This document shows, one piece after another, positions 61,827-64,000 of a stretch of DNA of 64,000 bases. Numbering within the stretch: the stretch's first letter is position 1; each line of letters opens with the position of its first letter. Below the pieces are notes generated by a model. That model saw only the letters and a program-made list of their open reading frames with translations. It was not told the DNA's origin and ran no database searches. The translations under genes and the position numbers were made by a program. Origin of the DNA: an uncultured cyanobacterium (GTDB taxonomy: Bacteria; Cyanobacteriota; Cyanobacteriia; PCC-6307; Cyanobiaceae); contig CAIQIA010000014.1 of assembly GCA_903871775.1 (NCBI GenBank), forward strand, positions 16,238 to 80,237. The letters are read 5' to 3'.

Positions 61827-62423
61827 ATGGCTCCCGTTCTTGATCTCTGCCGACAGCTCTGCGGATTGTTCTGCAATCAGCAGCAGGCCTTCGACAATCC
61901 CCCCCTCTACGCCCACATCCAGGTGCGCATGAGGCCGCTGGCGCACCTGGCACCCGGTTCGTTGCTGCTGGAGCAGGCGTACACCATCGCCCCCGACCAG
62001 CCCTATCGGCTGCGGGTGCTGCAGATCGTCGACGAGAACGGTCAGCTGCGCATCCGCAACCAGGCCGTCTCTGACGAAGCGAGCTGGTTCGGCGCCAGTG
62101 CCGACCTTAAACGGATGGCGACACTCACCACCGATGCCCTGCACGCCCTGGAGGGATGCACCTACGACGTCAACCCCAGGGGCAGCGGCTTCGTCGGCAC
62201 GATCGAGCAGGGTTGCCGTTGCCGGGTCGAACGGAAAGGACGGCAGAGCTATCTCGTGAGCCATTTTGAGATTGACGGCGACCGGATGGAGACCCTGGAC
62301 CGAGGCCACGATCCAGAGACCCATGAGCTGGTGTGGGGTTCCCTGGCGGGCCCCTTCGAATTCCAGCGGACTGCCTCCTATGCCGACGAGATCCCCGGGA
62401 GCTGGCTCAGCCACTGGGCGTGA
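61827..62423 (+). CDS. cpcT: phycobiliprotein chromophore lyase (CpcT/CpeT family)
   Basis: Attaches phycocyanobilin to a beta-subunit cysteine of phycocyanin (Cys-155 type). The 198-residue calycin-like protein has QQQAFDNPPLYAHIQVRMRP and LEQAYTIAPDQPYRLRVLQI, both typical of the family, and HFEIDGDRMETLDRGHDPET near the end. ATG 61827 gives MAPVLDLCRQLCGLFCNQQQ; the frame is open upstream into the tRNA. It lies in the phycocyanin region, with cpcB 1.4 kb downstream. Confidence 0.88.
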   Translation: MAPVLDLCRQLCGLFCNQQQAFDNPPLYAHIQVRMRPLAHLAPGSLLLEQAYTIAPDQPYRLRVLQIVDENGQLRIRNQAVSDEASWFGASADLKRMATLTTDALHALEGCTYDVNPRGSGFVGTIEQGCRCRVERKGRQSYLVSHFEIDGDRMETLDRGHDPETHELVWGSLAGPFEFQRTASYADEIPGSWLSHWA

Positions 62424-62494
62424 AGCAGTGTGAGGAGCGGGCAAGGTCGACAGGCGACTGCCCATAGGGTGCTGCGGCGATGCATTGCTTCTCC

Positions 62495-63274
62495 GTGGCC
62501 CTAGCGCTCCACGACCATCCCTTGCAATCCCAGAACGCCCGCGTGGGTGGTCCGCTTCCCGCCGGCGACGAAACGTCGCGATTGCCCGACAACGGCAAGG
62601 TTCTCGACGCCGACGCCACCGATGCGCTGATCAACGGGGCCTACCGGCAGCTCTTCTTCCACACCCTGCAGGTCGATCGCCAGCCCGTCCTCGAGTCGCA
62701 GCTGCGTCTTGGTCAGATCAGCGTGCGCCAGTTTCTGCGAGGTCTGGTGCTGTCGCCGCGCTTCCTCGACGGCGTCTATGCCTGCAACGGCAACAAGCAG
62801 GTGGCCCGCCATCTGGTCGAACGGCTGCTGGGCCGCCGGATCCACGGCGAGGCTGAGGCGATCGCCTGGTCGATCGTGATCGCCGAGCAGGGGGTGGCCG
62901 CGATGGTGGATCAGCTGCTCGATTCCGACGAGTACCGCCGGAACTTCGGTGATGACCGCGTGCCCCACCAGCGCCGGCGGGTGCTGGCGGGCAGGTCCGT
63001 TGGGGATCGGCCCGTCAACATCACCCTGCCGCGCTATGAGCACCACCACCGGCGGGTGATCCAATCGTTCCCCAGGGGAGATGGCGGTTACCGGGCCGGC
63101 GGTGGCAGCGGCGGGATCAACTGGGGGCCACGGCCGGCACTGATCGACTGGCCCCAGGGCATGCCTCCTGCAGGGGTGCGGCGCCTGTGGGGGATTCTGA
63201 TCGTCGCCGGCAGCATCGAACTCACACGGGTGCTGCTCTCGACCGTCACCGCGATGCTCAGCACCGCCCGCTGA
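62495..63274 (+). CDS. cpcL: phycobilisome linker with C-terminal membrane helix (CpcL/CpcG2 type)
   Basis: A 259-residue linker. The N-terminal linker domain starts with PLQSQNARVGGPLPAGDET, continues with LINGAYRQLFFHTLQVDRQP, LESQLRLGQISVRQFLRGLV, AIAWSIVIAEQGVAAMVDQL, DEYRRNFGDDRVPHQRRR, and ends PRYEHHHRR, which is the PBS linker domain of CpcG. The C-terminus has a Gly-rich spacer and the hydrophobic helix LWGILIVAGSIELTRVLL, absent from CpcG rod-core linkers and diagnostic of CpcL, which anchors rods to the thylakoid membrane at photosystem I. GTG 62495 aligns with the family start; ATG 62480 adds five residues. Confidence 0.85.
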   Translation: MALALHDHPLQSQNARVGGPLPAGDETSRLPDNGKVLDADATDALINGAYRQLFFHTLQVDRQPVLESQLRLGQISVRQFLRGLVLSPRFLDGVYACNGNKQVARHLVERLLGRRIHGEAEAIAWSIVIAEQGVAAMVDQLLDSDEYRRNFGDDRVPHQRRRVLAGRSVGDRPVNITLPRYEHHHRRVIQSFPRGDGGYRAGGGSGGINWGPRPALIDWPQGMPPAGVRRLWGILIVAGSIELTRVLLSTVTAMLSTAR

Positions 63275-63652
63275 TCAGGCGACGTCCTGGCAGGCCTCCA
63301 TCTCATCCATGAAGGGCTGGTCCTCCAGCCCTTCTTCATCGTCGTCGGCATGGGTGCCGTCGCGGCCGAGACGCAGGGAGGCCAACGGTGCAGAGGTTCG
63401 GGCCAGGGGCCGGGGTGGTCTCTGGGTCGGGCCCGCAGTGAGCAGGTCCTGCAGGCGGAGCAGGCGCTGATCGGCCTCGGCCAGCAGACCAGCGGCGTCA
63501 GCGCTCACATCCTGCTGCGCATCGTCGACGCGGCGCTCCAGATCCCGGAGCCGTTCCTCCAGGTCCAGCAGGCGCAGGGTGAGGGCCTCGTTCACCTCAG
63601 AGAGGGCATGCAGGTGCTGCAGCAGTTGCTGCGACATCGGTGAAACAGCCAT
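63275..63652 (-). CDS. coiled-coil hypothetical protein in the phycocyanin locus
   Basis: A 125-residue protein dominated by a heptad-like helix (LLQHLHALSEVNEALTLRLL, LEERLRDLERRVDDAQQDVS, LLAEADQRLLRLQDLL), followed by a Pro-rich and an acidic C-terminal segment (DDDEEGLEDQPFMDEMEA). No recognised domain. The ATG at 63652 gives MAVSPMSQQLLQHL. It sits on the minus strand between the cpcL-like gene (stops abutting) and cpcB, with its start facing cpcB across about 209 bases. It may be a small regulator or assembly factor. Confidence 0.55.
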   Translation of the reverse strand: MAVSPMSQQLLQHLHALSEVNEALTLRLLDLEERLRDLERRVDDAQQDVSADAAGLLAEADQRLLRLQDLLTAGPTQRPPRPLARTSAPLASLRLGRDGTHADDDEEGLEDQPFMDEMEACQDVA

Positions 63653-63861
63653 GGCGGGGGAGGGGCCTGGCGGGATGGTAACGAACGCCATCGGGTCGAC
63701 CAGGGGCAGGCGGCGGAGCCGGGGGAGGGCGGGGGCGAGGTAGCCGGGATGACCGTTTGTTAATGACAGCCTCAGCCACCGGGGATCAAGGCCAAGAATG
63801 AATGGGCTGCGACGCTTCATGCGTCCGGCAACCCTTCCCACAAGCCGAGCCCCCGAGCCCC
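63653..63861 (+). promoter_or_regulatory. intergenic region upstream of cpcB
   Basis: A 209-base divergent gap holding the promoter of the phycocyanin operon and perhaps of the coiled-coil gene. The only AT-rich patch is TTTGTTAATGACAG (63756-63769), with a -35-like TTGTTA and a later AAGAAT (63794-63799) whose spacing is too long for a standard pair. No ribosomal protein, riboswitch or repeat is visible. Confidence 0.4.
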
Positions 63862-64000
63862 ATGTTCGACGCCTTCACCAAGGTCGTTGCCCAGGCTGAT
63901 GCCCGCGGCGAATTCCTCAACGCTGGTCAGATTGACGCCCTTTCCGCCGTCGTCGCCGACAGCTTCAAGCGGATGGATTCCGTCAACCGCATCACCTCCA
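63862..64000 (+). CDS. cpcB: phycocyanin beta subunit (partial)
   Basis: Beta subunit of C-phycocyanin, the rod pigment of the phycobilisome. The first 46 residues are present: [20 protein letters not shown] then [20 protein letters not shown], matching the family start. The gene runs off the right edge, so the chromophore cysteines are not visible. cpcA and rod linkers would normally follow. Confidence 0.96.
   Translation, partial: MFDAFTKVVAQADARGEFLNAGQIDALSAVVADSFKRMDSVNRITS

Overview
The window is a GC-rich chromosomal segment of a unicellular alpha-picocyanobacterium of the Cyanobium/Synechococcus type. The evidence is petB/petD, psbB/psbT/psbM, a phycocyanin locus (cpcB, cpcT and a CpcG/CpcL-type linker), a cyanobacterial min locus and the gene order psbB-psbT-nrdR-rpsA-HAD-metK, which is characteristic of this clade. 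Phycocyanin genes, no visible phycoerythrin genes and the high GC favour a freshwater or brackish Cyanobium-like strain; the genus is an inference. Coding density is very high, many genes overlap by 1 or 4 bases, and no gene-free stretch exceeds 300 bases.

Region 1 (1-8.6 kb): petD-petB (minus) diverge from a CtpA-like protease and an HD phosphohydrolase. minC is separated from minD-minE by a split chromate transporter pair and a phospholipase D-like gene on the other strand. A free-standing LuxR-type helix-turn-helix gene and tRNA-Thr follow. Region 2 (8.6-14.8 kb): a ktrB-ktrA potassium system, then a bacteriocin-type export cassette. The cassette has a short double-glycine precursor, a peptidase-containing ABC exporter and an HlyD partner. 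The exporter frame begins with a second precursor-like sequence (double-glycine leader plus an Asn/Gln-rich core) continuous with the C39 peptidase; this is the most unusual object in the window. Region 3 (14.8-18.4 kb): a small stress-like group with two phosphoribosyltransferase-like genes, a group 2-type sigma factor, a ribbon-helix-helix protein and Hsp20.

Region 4 (18.4-48.8 kb): a roughly 30 kb surface polysaccharide locus. It opens with a Wza-like export protein and a Wzc-like tyrosine kinase with a tyrosine-rich tail, next to a dual-specificity-type phosphatase and two tandem PEP-CTERM-like secreted proteins. An exosortase (cyanoexosortase A type) with its companion protein and an HpsJ-like protein is translationally coupled to a long run of glycosyltransferases, an acetyltransferase, an FkbM methyltransferase and a polytopic membrane protein that may be the polymerase. 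A second operon adds more glycosyltransferases, a sulfotransferase and an MsbA/PglK-like ABC transporter that could serve as flippase. Together the genes suggest an acetylated, methylated, possibly sulfated exopolysaccharide whose synthesis is tied to exosortase-processed cell-surface proteins.

Region 5 (48.8-64 kb): housekeeping and photosynthesis genes. These are a Sua5-like gene, prmC, dprA, a thioesterase, a tandem universal stress protein, psbM, a 2Fe-2S ferredoxin, psbB-psbT with a strong terminator, nrdR, rpsA, a HAD hydrolase, metK, a sugar kinase, a DUF2470 protein, a ComF-like protein and tRNA-Phe. The phycocyanin region follows: cpcT, a rod linker with a C-terminal membrane helix (CpcL type), a coiled-coil protein on the opposite strand, and the start of cpcB at the right edge.
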